Assembly: GCA_016718405.1 (NCBI GenBank)
Contig: JADKDJ010000016.1
Location: 32,473-96,472, forward strand
Length of the DNA: 64,000 nt
From: Candidatus Rhodoferax odensensis
Lineage (GTDB): Bacteria; Pseudomonadota; Gammaproteobacteria; Burkholderiales; Burkholderiaceae_C
Direction: 5' to 3'
A program made the position numbers and the translations under genes. Below the pieces are notes generated by a model that searched no databases, was not told the DNA's origin, and saw only the letters and a program-made list of their open reading frames with translations. Of this stretch, positions 18,915 to 27,355 are shown one piece after another (the first letter of the stretch is position 1; each line of letters begins with the position of its first letter).

Positions 18915-20157
18915 CCAGCGCCGTCAGCCCCAGCGAGCCACCGCGCACCACCACGCGCGGGTACCACGATTGCCGCTGAAACAACTGCGACAGCAACACC
19001 CAGCCGCTGACGGCCAGCAACTGGCCTGCCTCCACCCCCAGGTTAAAGCCCGCCAGTGCCCAGGGCAGCAGCCCGCTGGGCGCAGCGGCCTCTTGCAGCA
19101 AGCCGGCGAAACCGAAACCATGCACCATGCCAAAACCCAGGGCCAGCACTTCGGCGCGTAAGGCCCGTACCGGGTAGAGGTTGAGTAGGGCGGTGATACC
19201 GATGGAGGCAGCGATCACCGGCTCCACCCACGTCGGCGAGACTTCGGTGTAGCCGAAGGTGGCCAGCATCAGTGTGATGGAGTGGCCGACTGTGAACGCC
19301 GTGACCGTGCGAATCAGCGCCGGCCAAGCACCCTCCGAGCGCGAGGGTGTGGCTTCTGTTGCGCGGTGGCGGGTGGTGGCGCGGCGTCCCAGCGCCAGGT
19401 GCAGTGGCAGCACCAGGGCCAACAGAAACGCCATATGGTCGTAGCCTTCCAGCAGGTGGTGCAGGCCGAGCGACGAATAGGCCAGTACGGTCTGCCAGCG
19501 GCCTCGGTCGGCCGAGGTGTCGGTGGCGACAGGCGTCAGCGAAACCGCGCCGGCCGCAGGCTCTGAGCGGCTTGTCAGCGCGATGACCTGCTCTTGTTGT
19601 GGTGAGGCCGTGCTGAGCACATCGCGCCCATCGACGCGGCCGGTGACGATCAGACGGTGATTGGTGTCGGCGTTGTTGAACAAGGTGTAGCGCAAGCCCA
19701 AGGCCGATTCGGTGTGGCAGCGCACTTGCGCGACCAGCTTGAGGTAGGCGCCATCGCTGCGCCGCTCCAGCGCGTCAAAGCGCCAGGGCAGAGCGCAGTC
19801 CGGCCGGTCGAGCTTCGCCGCGCTGTCCAGCAGTGTCAGCACCGCAGGTGTGACCGCTTGAACTTCGCTCCAGGTGATGCGGGCGTCCCCATTGGCGTCG
19901 ACCGGCACCAGCAGGTCGAGGTCCTTGAGGGCGACCGACAGACTCACGTGCAGCGGCGCAGAGGCGGTGTCGGCGACCTCGCGGGTCAGCGTCAGGTAGG
20001 CGTCGCTGCCTTTGTGCGCATGCGCGGTGCCACCTAACAGGAGCGTGACCAGCCATAACAGGCGCCACAGGGGTTTGAGGGCGGTGCTCACTGCAGTACC
20101 TTCGCCCTGGCGGGCTGCGGTGCGCGCTTGCTTGGGGCGGACCGGCGCGGTGCTCAT
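18883..20157 (-). CDS. HupE/UreJ-like membrane protein
   Basis: A 424-residue membrane protein. After a signal segment (LWRLLWLVTLLLGGTAHA) comes an exported domain of about 170 residues with an EF-hand-like loop (VDANGDARITWSE). About seven hydrophobic helices follow, with the HupE/UreJ signature region GLHHLLEGYDHMAFLLAL, TAFTVGHSITLMLA and FGMVHGFGFAGLL; the His and Asp residues in these helices could bind metal. HupE and UreJ have been linked to nickel, but this two-domain form has no settled role. It is the last gene of the DUF4331 operon, overlapping the TPR gene by an ATGA. Confidence 0.8.
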   Translation of the reverse strand: MSTAPVRPKQARTAARQGEGTAVSTALKPLWRLLWLVTLLLGGTAHAHKGSDAYLTLTREVADTASAPLHVSLSVALKDLDLLVPVDANGDARITWSEVQAVTPAVLTLLDSAAKLDRPDCALPWRFDALERRSDGAYLKLVAQVRCHTESALGLRYTLFNNADTNHRLIVTGRVDGRDVLSTASPQQEQVIALTSRSEPAAGAVSLTPVATDTSADRGRWQTVLAYSSLGLHHLLEGYDHMAFLLALVLPLHLALGRRATTRHRATEATPSRSEGAWPALIRTVTAFTVGHSITLMLATFGYTEVSPTWVEPVIAASIGITALLNLYPVRALRAEVLALGFGMVHGFGFAGLLQEAAAPSGLLPWALAGFNLGVEAGQLLAVSGWVLLSQLFQRQSWYPRVVVRGGSLGLTALATLWFWQRVA

Positions 20158-21362
20158 AGTCTGGCCTGCGTCGTGGGGTGGGGTCTATCGATCTTGCTGC
20201 GCTCGGGCGCGCCGTGGGTCAGCCTGTTCAGGCGGGCATCGCGCAGCCCGGTCAACGCGACCTCGCGTTGCAGCTCGGCCAGGGCCTGGGTGTCGCCCGC
20301 TTGGTAGGCGCTGTGCAAGGCCAGCCACCAGTCGATCGGTTCGCGTTGTAGCTTCAGGTTGTCGCGGGCCAGTACCAAGGCCTGGCGCGGGTCGTGGTCC
20401 AGCCACAGGGCCGCCAGGGCGCGCTCACGACCGTGTACGTTGAGGTCATCGCCGCGTTGTTGCAGGGCCTGCTCGCGTTCACGCAAGGTCGCGCGCAGAC
20501 CGGCCCAGGCCGGCTGATTCAAGCGCTGCATAGCCCGCGCGCGGCGCAGCAGCACCGCGTCGGTCTCGGGAAGCTGGCGCAGTGTCTGCAGGGCACGAGC
20601 TGTCTGGCCGGTGCGCAATTGCAGATCGCTGTGTGCCAGGCTGGTATAGAGGTCCGGCGCCAGGCTCAGACTGGCGACATAGGCACGGTTGGCGGCGCCA
20701 TCGTGCCCCGCGCGTTCTTCGTTCTCCGCGGCCAAGGACAACAGCCAAGCGCGTTGCCCGCGGTCGTGGGTCTGCGCAAGCAAGTGTTGCAGGCCGGTGG
20801 CTGCGTCCTGGTGACGGCCCTGTAGGGACTGAGTCTCCAGCGCACATGCCTGGGCGTAAAGGGCTTGGCCGGCGCGCGCCACTGCGGCACAGGCGTGCAG
20901 TGCTTGCGGGTATTGGCCCGACAGCCGCTCTAGCGCGGCCAGGTTAAGCCAGGCCTGGGCGTTGCCAGGTTCGCGGGCCACGCTGTTGATCAACACCCGG
21001 CGGGCGGCGGCGAATTCGTGGCGGCCCTGTTGTACCGTGGCTTGCAAGACCGCTGCGGCTGTGGGCGCATCCGCGGCGTCCCACCATGGCGCGAGGGCCG
21101 CTTGGGCGCGTCCCCAGTAGCGCGCCTCGCCACTCTCGCGCGCATCTTGCACGGCCGCACGCGCCACTTGCAGGGCGCTGCCGAGGTCAGGCTTGGCGGA
21201 GGGCGTGGTGCGCGCCGACAGGCGCACTCGGGTGACCGACGGCAGCACCTCGATGACCTCTTCGCCGTGGGTGGGGTGCAGAGGCGTTGCCGCCTCCGCA
21301 CTGCCACCGCCCAGCGCGACGCAGGCCCAGAGGCCGCAGAGCATGGACCTGCGCAGCGCCAT
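20154..21362 (-). CDS. exported tetratricopeptide-repeat protein
   Basis: A 402-residue protein with a signal peptide (MLCGLWACVALGGGSAEA) and a body of helical TPR-like repeats, for example NAQAWLNLAALERLSGQYPQALHACAA (shown in part as LNLAALERLSGQYPQALHA) and LYTSLAHSDLQLRTGQTARALQTL. It would act as a periplasmic scaffold. It lies 2 bp after the lipoprotein gene and overlaps the HupE-like gene, so the three products probably work together at the membrane. No enzymatic motif is seen. Confidence 0.8.
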   Translation of the reverse strand: MALRRSMLCGLWACVALGGGSAEAATPLHPTHGEEVIEVLPSVTRVRLSARTTPSAKPDLGSALQVARAAVQDARESGEARYWGRAQAALAPWWDAADAPTAAAVLQATVQQGRHEFAAARRVLINSVAREPGNAQAWLNLAALERLSGQYPQALHACAAVARAGQALYAQACALETQSLQGRHQDAATGLQHLLAQTHDRGQRAWLLSLAAENEERAGHDGAANRAYVASLSLAPDLYTSLAHSDLQLRTGQTARALQTLRQLPETDAVLLRRARAMQRLNQPAWAGLRATLREREQALQQRGDDLNVHGRERALAALWLDHDPRQALVLARDNLKLQREPIDWWLALHSAYQAGDTQALAELQREVALTGLRDARLNRLTHGAPERSKIDRPHPTTQARL

Positions 21363-21364
21363 GG

Positions 21365-21655
21365 CTAGACCTCGCCCGGCTCGGCGCTGTCGTCGCTGGC
21401 CAACTGGGTGGTGTCACCCAGCACCAGCGGGTCGGTGGTCTCGCTGCTGGCGGACTGCTGTTGCTTGGTGAACACCATCAGATCAGCCACTTGCTGCGTG
21501 GCACTGATCGGCACATCGGTGCCAGCAACGTTGGTCGGCGCCGGCGGTGGCGGGGGTGCCACGACGACGGAGTCGTCGCTGCCGCCGCCGCAGGCGCTGA
21601 TCAGCCCGATGGCCGCGAGCGTCAGGGCGATGAGTTTCAGACGGTTGGGTCGCAT
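21365..21655 (-). CDS. small lipoprotein
   Basis: A 96-residue protein with a lipoprotein signal peptide and lipobox LISAC at about residues 18-22, so it should be lipid-anchored. The mature part starts GGGSDD, followed by a proline tract (APPPPPAPT) and a short acidic C-terminus. No family is recognised. It lies 18 bp after the DUF4331 gene and 2 bp before the TPR gene. Confidence 0.75.
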   Translation of the reverse strand: MRPNRLKLIALTLAAIGLISACGGGSDDSVVVAPPPPPAPTNVAGTDVPISATQQVADLMVFTKQQQSASSETTDPLVLGDTTQLASDDSAEPGEV

Positions 21656-21673
21656 GATGGTTCCTATGCTGTC

Positions 21674-23311
21674 TTAGTAGGCGGCTGAACCGGAGTTCGG
21701 CGTGTTGAGGTAGGGGAAACGCGACAGGAAGGGCACTGTGGCCTGGTCCACGGCGTCGTGGATGTTGGCCGAGTTGCCGCCCAGTGGCACGCTCGATGGT
21801 TTGCAGGCCGACGTGAGGCTAGGTACACCCGGCACGCCATTGAGCGCCAGGGCGTTGTTGTCACCGTTGATGACACACAAACCACCCAGCACCGCCACCA
21901 GGGCGATGTCGACCACGTCGTCCTTGGGGCGGCGACCATTCGGGAAACCGGCCAGATCTTTGGCCATCCCCAGATTGGCAACACCGCCGACACGCAACAC
22001 TTCGCCGGCGACACCCAGTCGGTTCTGGTCAGCAAACTGGACCGGTGCAATCGCCGTGTTCAGGCGCAGCACTTCAGACGGCGTCGCCGTGGCGGGTTTG
22101 TTGACACCGGTAATGCCGGTCAAAAACACCGTGGCCAGATCGGTACGCGGCAGGTTGGTCGGCGCGACAGCGGCTGCGTTGCCGTTGCCCAATACGAGGC
22201 CCAGCAAGGCCGGCAGGGTGGGGTTGGTCACGTAGCTCAGGAACTGGCCGTCGTCCTGCGGCTTGGAGGCGTTGAACTTGTCTTTGTCGGGCAAGCCAAT
22301 CACCAACTCGTTCACGAGTGGGTTGCCCAGACGTGATACCTGCACCCAGGCGCCGCCGGCCTTCTCGCTGGCTTGCAGGCCGGATGCCGGTTTGCCGTTG
22401 AGCAGTCGTGCCTGGCGCATGCTGGCCGTGCTCCATCCGCCAATGACCGGGTCGGTACCCGCCGTCAGGCAGTCCTTGTGAACCTCCAGGGCAATGCTGG
22501 TGACATTGGTCTTCTGGATATAGTGCTTGCCGCCTTGACCGAAGGCGTCCTTGTTGGCCGGGTCGAGCAACACCTCCAAGGGCGCGTTGACCAGGTCAAA
22601 CACCGGGCCGAGGTTGACCGCAAAGCCTTCTTGGCGTTGGCCCACGAACACCTTGCCGCTGTCCTTGCCTGCCGGGCAACCGGGAACCTTGATGGTGTGC
22701 ACATGGCTCTGCGCATAGGTCTCGTAGGCGCTGGTGTCTCCCAGCGTCTTGGAGCCGATGTAGTCGACTGGCTTTTCAAATGACTTGGTGGTGCCATCGG
22801 CCTTGGTGACCGCTGCTACGGTGCCTTTGCGACGGTCGCCGCGCACCACATTGACGGTGTAGCTCTCGTTGACGTTCAGATTCGGATCGGTCAGTTTGCT
22901 GACCGCGCCAGCCTGAATCAGGGGAATGGCGACGCTGGCGCTGCCAATGGGCAGGGCAATGCTGTTGAGTTTGTTGTTGAAGCGGAACTGAAAGGTCAGG
23001 TCCTCCTTGGCGTCGCCGTTGTTGTCGAGGTGAATCTCGTACAGCGCGTTGGGGTCCATCGAGAAGTAGTTGGGACCGCCATAGGGGCCTTGCAGTGGCT
23101 GGTAATTGGCAATCAGAGTGACGTAGTCGCCGCGCCCGCCGGTACCGGTGGCACTGACGCCCTCGTAGCTGCGGAACATATAGAAGTCAGTCCCGTCGAC
23201 TTTCGGGCTGGTGGTGATGAACGGGGCCTCGCGGTGGCTCGATGCCAGGGCTGAACCCGCCACAACCATCAACAGGCAGGCTTGGGTAATGTGTTGTAAC
23301 TTGAATCGCAT
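21674..23311 (-). CDS. exported DUF4331 protein
   Basis: A 545-residue exported protein of the DUF4331 family. The signal peptide covers about residues 1-23 (ending AGSALA), followed at once by the family hallmark SSHREAPFI and then VDGTDFYMFRS. Several acidic DxNxD-like stretches (HLDNNGDAKEDLTFQF) could bind calcium. Function is unknown. The ATG at 23311 is preferred over the one at 23323 because GGAG sits 8 bp before it. It is the first gene of a four-gene operon, with an ECF-type promoter 45 bp upstream facing it. Confidence 0.85.
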   Translation of the reverse strand: MRFKLQHITQACLLMVVAGSALASSHREAPFITTSPKVDGTDFYMFRSYEGVSATGTGGRGDYVTLIANYQPLQGPYGGPNYFSMDPNALYEIHLDNNGDAKEDLTFQFRFNNKLNSIALPIGSASVAIPLIQAGAVSKLTDPNLNVNESYTVNVVRGDRRKGTVAAVTKADGTTKSFEKPVDYIGSKTLGDTSAYETYAQSHVHTIKVPGCPAGKDSGKVFVGQRQEGFAVNLGPVFDLVNAPLEVLLDPANKDAFGQGGKHYIQKTNVTSIALEVHKDCLTAGTDPVIGGWSTASMRQARLLNGKPASGLQASEKAGGAWVQVSRLGNPLVNELVIGLPDKDKFNASKPQDDGQFLSYVTNPTLPALLGLVLGNGNAAAVAPTNLPRTDLATVFLTGITGVNKPATATPSEVLRLNTAIAPVQFADQNRLGVAGEVLRVGGVANLGMAKDLAGFPNGRRPKDDVVDIALVAVLGGLCVINGDNNALALNGVPGVPSLTSACKPSSVPLGGNSANIHDAVDQATVPFLSRFPYLNTPNSGSAAY

Positions 23312-23355
23312 TGAATACTCCATGAAGGTGAACCGGTAAGACCCGGAGTAGTGAA

Positions 23356-23383
23356 TACGCTCGCTTTGAGCAGATGGATTCAA
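23356..23383 (-). promoter_or_regulatory. ECF-type promoter of the DUF4331 operon
   Basis: Read on the minus strand, TTGAATCC (23383-23376) is followed after exactly 16 bases by CGTA (23359-23356). This is the layout of a -35/-10 pair for an extracytoplasmic-function sigma factor. The predicted start is about 38 bases before the DUF4331 ATG. The same pattern and spacing faces the sigma factor gene on the other strand. Confidence 0.65.
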
Positions 23384-23434
23384 TTTATTTTTGCGCCGCG
23401 TTGACAGGCAGGTCGCGAACCTGTGTTTGGCGGT

Positions 23435-23462
23435 TTGAATCCAATTGGCGTTGTCGCGCGTA
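23435..23462 (+). promoter_or_regulatory. ECF-type promoter of the sigma/anti-sigma operon
   Basis: TTGAATCC (23435-23442) is followed after exactly 16 bases by CGTA (23459-23462), identical in both boxes and in spacing to the divergent promoter at 23383-23356. This suggests that the sigma factor activates its own gene together with the DUF4331 operon. The distance to the sigma factor ATG is about 50 bp. Confidence 0.65.
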
Positions 23463-23513
23463 CAGTAGGTATGAGCTCCCACGCCTGCACGCTATTTCGA
23501 AGAGAATCCGCCA

Positions 23514-24089
23514 ATGACCACTGAAACGTCTGACACCGTGTTGATCGAGCTGATTGACGGCGTGGCACGCCAGGATCAAGCCGCGCTGAGGGCGCTGTAC
23601 GACCAGACCTCGGCGCGCCTGTACGGTCTGGCGCTCAAAGTGGTCCGGCGCCCGGAGTGGGCCGAGGATGTCTTGCAGGAGGCCTACCTCTATATCTGGC
23701 GCGTGGCAGCCGACTACCGGGCCTCGTTGAGCCCGCCACTCGCCTGGATGGGCCTGATCGTGCGCAGCCGGGGACTCGACTTGCTGCGCAGCCGAACTGC
23801 CGACCGCAGCGGCGTGACGCAAGAGCTGGACGAGACCCTGGCGGACACCATCGAGGGTGACGGCGCCAACCCGATGGACATGGCGCAGGCCAGCCAGCAG
23901 GCGGTGGCGTTGCACCAATGCCTGAGCCGACTGGAGAACCGCCAGCGCGAGGTGGTGAGTCTGGCCTATATCCGCGATCTGAGTCACGGCGAGTTGGCCG
24001 AACGCCTCAAACTGCCGCTGGGCACGGTGAAGACCTGGATCCGGCGTGGCCTGGACCAGTTGCGCGCCTGCATGGCACGTTACGCATGA
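23514..24089 (+). CDS. ECF-family RNA polymerase sigma factor
   Basis: A 191-residue sigma-70 family factor with only regions 2 and 4. Region 2 is seen at about 25-95 (ALRALYDQTSARLYGLALKV, EDVLQEAYLYIWR, RSRGLDLLRSR). Region 4 is at about 140-190 (LENRQREVVSLAYIRDLSHG, then ELAERLKLPLGTVKTWIRRG). It is followed after 10 bp by its probable anti-sigma gene. The two divergent TTGAATCC-N16-CGTA promoters in the upstream gap are the obvious candidate targets. Confidence 0.92.
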   Translation: MTTETSDTVLIELIDGVARQDQAALRALYDQTSARLYGLALKVVRRPEWAEDVLQEAYLYIWRVAADYRASLSPPLAWMGLIVRSRGLDLLRSRTADRSGVTQELDETLADTIEGDGANPMDMAQASQQAVALHQCLSRLENRQREVVSLAYIRDLSHGELAERLKLPLGTVKTWIRRGLDQLRACMARYA

Positions 24090-24099
24090 GGGCCGCCAC

Positions 24100-24885
24100 A
24101 TGAACCTGATCGCCCACCCTGAATTGCTGGACCGCCTGGCCGCCGGCCACGCCTTGGGCACCCTGCGCGGCGGCGCTCGGCGTCGTTTTGAGACCTTGGC
24201 GCGCGAGCAAGCGCCGGTGCGCGCCGCAGCCCTGGTGTGGCAATCGCGGTTGGCGGGTTTGACCGAGTTGCAAAACCCTGTCACGCCCAGCCCGGCGGTC
24301 TGGATTCGAATCGAAAACCTGTTGCGCGCCGAACAGGAGCAGCGTGCCATGCAGGCGGCCCGCTCAACGCCTGGCGCCGACGCGCCAGCGCGCCCCCCGT
24401 GGTGGCATGGCCTGGCGCTGTGGCGTGGGCTCAGTGCGGTGGGTGCGCTGGCCACCGTGATGGCGGTGGTGGTGGCCGTCAACGTCAAGGACCAGTGGGG
24501 CGCTGAGGTGCGCTCCCTGCAGGCGCGGCTGCAGGCCGTGCCCGAGGTCAAGTACGTGGCGGTGTTGGCCGACGACCAGGCGAATGCGTCGATGCTGGTG
24601 ACCTTTGACCCCAAGAGCAACAAGCTGACCCTGCAGCGCGTCGGCTCGTACCAGGAAGCGTCGGACCGCTCGCTGCAACTGTGGGCGTTGCCACCCAAGG
24701 GTGGACCCCGTTCCTTGGGCGTGTTGGGGGGTGACAAGGTGTTGCGCCTGACCGCCGCTGAAAACGACGTGCGCGAAGTGCCAATGCTGGCCATCAGCCT
24801 GGAGCCCAAGGGCGGTGTCCCCAGTGAGGGTGGTCCCACTGGGCCGGTGGTGTTCAAGGGTGTGTTGATTCAGAAGTCGCTGTAG
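24100..24885 (+). CDS. membrane anti-sigma factor, RskA-like
   Basis: A 261-residue single-pass membrane protein. The cytoplasmic N-terminus (about 1-100, with DRLAAGHALGTLRGGARRRF) resembles the sigma-binding domain of RskA-type anti-sigma factors. One transmembrane helix lies at about 107-128 (VGALATVMAVVVAV). The exported C-terminal domain has the family's ASMLVTFDPKSNKLTLQ and LQLWALPPKGGPRSLGVL segments. It would hold the ECF factor inactive at the membrane until a signal arrives. Confidence 0.85.
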   Translation: MNLIAHPELLDRLAAGHALGTLRGGARRRFETLAREQAPVRAAALVWQSRLAGLTELQNPVTPSPAVWIRIENLLRAEQEQRAMQAARSTPGADAPARPPWWHGLALWRGLSAVGALATVMAVVVAVNVKDQWGAEVRSLQARLQAVPEVKYVAVLADDQANASMLVTFDPKSNKLTLQRVGSYQEASDRSLQLWALPPKGGPRSLGVLGGDKVLRLTAAENDVREVPMLAISLEPKGGVPSEGGPTGPVVFKGVLIQKSL

Positions 24886-24919
24886 GCTCGCCCGTGGCGC
24901 CGACGTTGACCCTGACGAG

Positions 24920-25756
24920 ATGACCGCGCGCACATCGATCCCGGGTTTGACTGCCACCGTGCTGAGGCTGGCCATGCTGGCGCTGGCGCTCTACGGCGCC
25001 GTCTTGGGCTGGCTCTGGTTCAACCAGGAGAAGCTGCTGTTCGTCCCGACGGTGTTGCCGGTGGATCGACCGCTGGCCCAGGCGCCAGACATTCACGAAC
25101 TCAACATCGATGTGCCGGGGGCACGCCTGTCGGCGCTGCACCTGCAACTGCCCAACCCCAAAGGCGTGGTGTTCTTTCTCCATGGCAACGGCGGCAGCCT
25201 GGAGAGCTGGTTTGTCAACGCGGACTTTTATCGTCGCGCCAATTTCGACTTGTTCATGATCGACTACCGAGGTTATGGCAAGAGTACCGGTCAGATTGAG
25301 AGCGAGGCGCAACTGCGCCAGGATGTGCGCAGCGCCTGGGCCATGGTGGCACCACAGTACGCCGGCAAGAAGGTGGTGTTCTGTGGGCGCTCGCTCGGTT
25401 CTGGCCTGGCCGCAGGCCTGTCGGTCGAACTGGCCAAGCGCGGAGCGCCGAACCTGACCGTGCTGGTCTCACCCTACAGCAGCATGGCAGCGTTGTCGCG
25501 CGACCACTACCCTTGGGTCCCTTCGCTGGTACTGCGCTACCCGATGCGGACCGATCAGTTGGTGGGGAGCATCGACAACCCCTTGTTGTTGATTCACGGC
25601 AGCGAAGACAGCTTGATCGCACCGCGCCACAGCGATGCCCTCAAGGCCGTAGCACCCCGCGCCGGCCTGTTACGCATTGCGGGAGCGGGGCACAACGACT
25701 TGCAGGACTTCGATGCGTACCGCAGTGGTTTTGCCGACGCATTGTCCAGACTGTAG
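24920..25756 (+). CDS. membrane-anchored alpha/beta hydrolase
   Basis: A 278-residue protein with an N-terminal hydrophobic anchor (VLRLAMLALALYGAVLGWLW) and an alpha/beta hydrolase fold similar to the BEM46/serine aminopeptidase group. Seen motifs are FFLHGNGG (oxyanion region), MIDYRGYGKSTG, the nucleophile elbow GRSLGSGLA, LLIHGSEDSLI (Asp) and GAGHNDLQ (His). It lies 34 bp after the anti-sigma gene and may belong to the same operon. Substrate unknown. Confidence 0.8.
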   Translation: MTARTSIPGLTATVLRLAMLALALYGAVLGWLWFNQEKLLFVPTVLPVDRPLAQAPDIHELNIDVPGARLSALHLQLPNPKGVVFFLHGNGGSLESWFVNADFYRRANFDLFMIDYRGYGKSTGQIESEAQLRQDVRSAWAMVAPQYAGKKVVFCGRSLGSGLAAGLSVELAKRGAPNLTVLVSPYSSMAALSRDHYPWVPSLVLRYPMRTDQLVGSIDNPLLLIHGSEDSLIAPRHSDALKAVAPRAGLLRIAGAGHNDLQDFDAYRSGFADALSRL

Positions 25757-26217
25757 CGTGACGAACGCGCCTCACTTGGACATCCTGTGTGACGCTAACC
25801 CGCGTGACGCTTGATTAGAGAAGCCTGCGTTCGTTCTGAGTTTGTCTAGGCATTGGTGCAGAGCTGCTGTGCTGGACTCGCAGCAGGGTGGGCGCACACG
25901 CCGGCGTTCGTGATAAGGGTAGAGCATCCAGGCAGCCTGCTCCCCGCGCCCGCCAACTGCCGCATGCTGGGCCCAGTCGATCCAGCCCTAGACATCGATC
26001 AACCAGCAAACTGGGATCTTTCGGGCAAACAGGGAAAGCACTGGCCATTCGCGCCAACCCCAAGTCGGGCTTTCGCTCAATCGGCTGCGCCAATCAATGC
26101 GGCAAAGACGCGGGCAGCGGCGCTCGGACTTATGGGTTTTCCTTGTCTTTGAAGTGCGAACGAGTACGGTGCAGTTGAGCTCATCCACATTTCTTAACCA
26201 ACTCGGGGTGGGCCGGT
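25757..26217. other. 461-bp stretch without a recognisable gene
   Basis: Short open frames on both strands do not resemble a known protein, lack ribosome binding sites and have poor codon bias. No tRNA, inverted terminal repeat or transposase remnant was recognised. It separates the ECF module from a toxin-antitoxin pair and could be degraded sequence. Confidence 0.5.
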
Positions 26218-26637
26218 TTATGCCGGTGGAAATACCGCCTGCGCCAATTGGGCGGGGGAATAGACAGTGACGCCGTCAAAGGCTTTGCCATAGCCTGGGC
26301 CAAAATGCGTGCGGTCGCCCGTGGCCAATGCATCACATTTCAAGGCTATGGCCGCCACCAACACAGGGCGGTCTTTTTCAGGCAGCCAATGCGTTGCGGC
26401 CTGCGCCCCGGGGGGGTATTGCACCGCACTGACTTCTATTTGTCCGAGCAGCGCCTGCAAATAGTCCGTCGCCTGGCTGCCAGCCTTGGCTGCCACGTTA
26501 CGTCGGGCCTCGGTGGCCACGTACTCATCTGCCACCAGCGTGTGCCCCGCAGCATGCAGTGCATGCACCAACTGCCGAATAGCGCCAGCGGATCGGGCAG
26601 CGGAGAACAGGACGTTGGCGTCCAAAAAAATGCGCAT
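26218..26637 (-). CDS. PIN-domain toxin, VapC-like
   Basis: A 139-residue PIN-domain protein, a probable endoribonuclease toxin. Conserved acidic positions are seen in MRIFLDANVLFSAA, in the central EYVATEARRNV and in CDALATGDRTHFG. The ATG at 26637 directly before RIFLDAN is preferred, since the longer reading overlaps the antitoxin gene. The antitoxin gene ends 46 bp upstream on the same strand, which is wider than the usual overlap. Confidence 0.75.
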   Translation of the reverse strand: MRIFLDANVLFSAARSAGAIRQLVHALHAAGHTLVADEYVATEARRNVAAKAGSQATDYLQALLGQIEVSAVQYPPGAQAATHWLPEKDRPVLVAAIALKCDALATGDRTHFGPGYGKAFDGVTVYSPAQLAQAVFPPA

Positions 26638-26683
26638 GGGCACGGGCTGGTCAGTGGCGCTAACCGGGATTTGGGGTGGGGTA

Positions 26684-26923
26684 TCAGGGCTGGGTTTTGA
26701 GCCGGGGTAGCATGGCTGCCAGCTCGGCCTCGGCCGCGTCAAACTCTTGCAAGCGTTCGGGCGTGTACAGCTCCAGTGGCAGGGTGACTGCCGGGCGCAG
26801 CAAAAGCCCCTGGGGCGTGGTTTCAGCGATCAGCTGATCGTCCGCCTTCAGCCCCATGGCCTGGCGCAGCTTGGCCGGCAAAGTGATGACGCCGCGGCTG
26901 TTGAGAGTGAGTGTGGCTTGCAT
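26684..26923 (-). CDS. AbrB/SpoVT-type antitoxin
   Basis: A 79-residue protein with an N-terminal swapped-hairpin DNA-binding domain (LTLNSRGVITLPAKLRQAMG, then LKADDQLIAE) and a C-terminal tail that would bind the toxin (ELYTPERLQEFDAAEAELAA). It precedes the PIN-domain gene on the same strand, the usual antitoxin-toxin order. It probably represses its own promoter. Confidence 0.8.
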   Translation of the reverse strand: MQATLTLNSRGVITLPAKLRQAMGLKADDQLIAETTPQGLLLRPAVTLPLELYTPERLQEFDAAEAELAAMLPRLKTQP

Positions 26924-27023
26924 GGATGCAGTTTAGCGGAATTGCTGCAATTCGGCAATTTGCACACGAAAACGAAATTCGTGACAGCCAGCGAAGACTT
27001 GAGGTGATGCTCCAAATGACACA

Positions 27024-27044
27024 CGCCGCGTCCTGCGGCGTTTT
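27024..27044 (+). terminator. possible rho-independent terminator
   Basis: CGCCGC (27024-27029) pairs with GCGGCG (27035-27040) around a 5-base loop and is followed by TTTT. No intact plus-strand gene lies upstream, so it may be a leftover or a chance hairpin next to the DUF3455 remnant. Confidence 0.35.
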
Positions 27045-27060
27045 GCGGAGGGCGATCTGG

Positions 27061-27330
27061 GCCGACTGCCACGCCTGGGAGCATCCGGACGGCTCCAAAG
27101 TGTCTGGCGCGCAAGTCGCGGTAGTCCCAGCGGGTGCTGGCGCCATCGCCCTGCAACTGGTCAAGGCCAATCCGGCCAGCGGCGAAGGGGCCCTGCAAGG
27201 CGTCAGCTACATCCAGCGTGTGGCCACCCAAGGCGGCGTGCCGCCAAACACCCCCTGCACCTCGACCCTGCAGGGCCAAAGGCAAGTGGTGCGCTACCAG
27301 GCGGACTACATCTTCTGGCGCGCCGGTTGA
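27061..27330 (+). pseudogene. C-terminal remnant of a DUF3455 protein
   Basis: The frame from ADCHAWEHPDGSKVSG to the stop at 27330 matches the second half of DUF3455 proteins: a W-x-HPDGSKV segment, a central ALQLVKANPASGEGALQGVSYIQR and the C-terminal VVRYQADYIFWRAG. The N-terminal half with its signal peptide is missing; the open frame continues upstream to 26911 but that part is not DUF3455-like. It is most likely a truncated, inactive gene. Family assignment is from memory of the motif order. Confidence 0.6.
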
Positions 27331-27355
27331 CTCGGGTCCACCACGCGGCCCGAGT

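Noticed and set aside
25815..26188. Short open frames on both strands in the 461-bp gap
   Set aside because: No ribosome binding site, poor codon bias and no similarity recognised; treated as non-coding.
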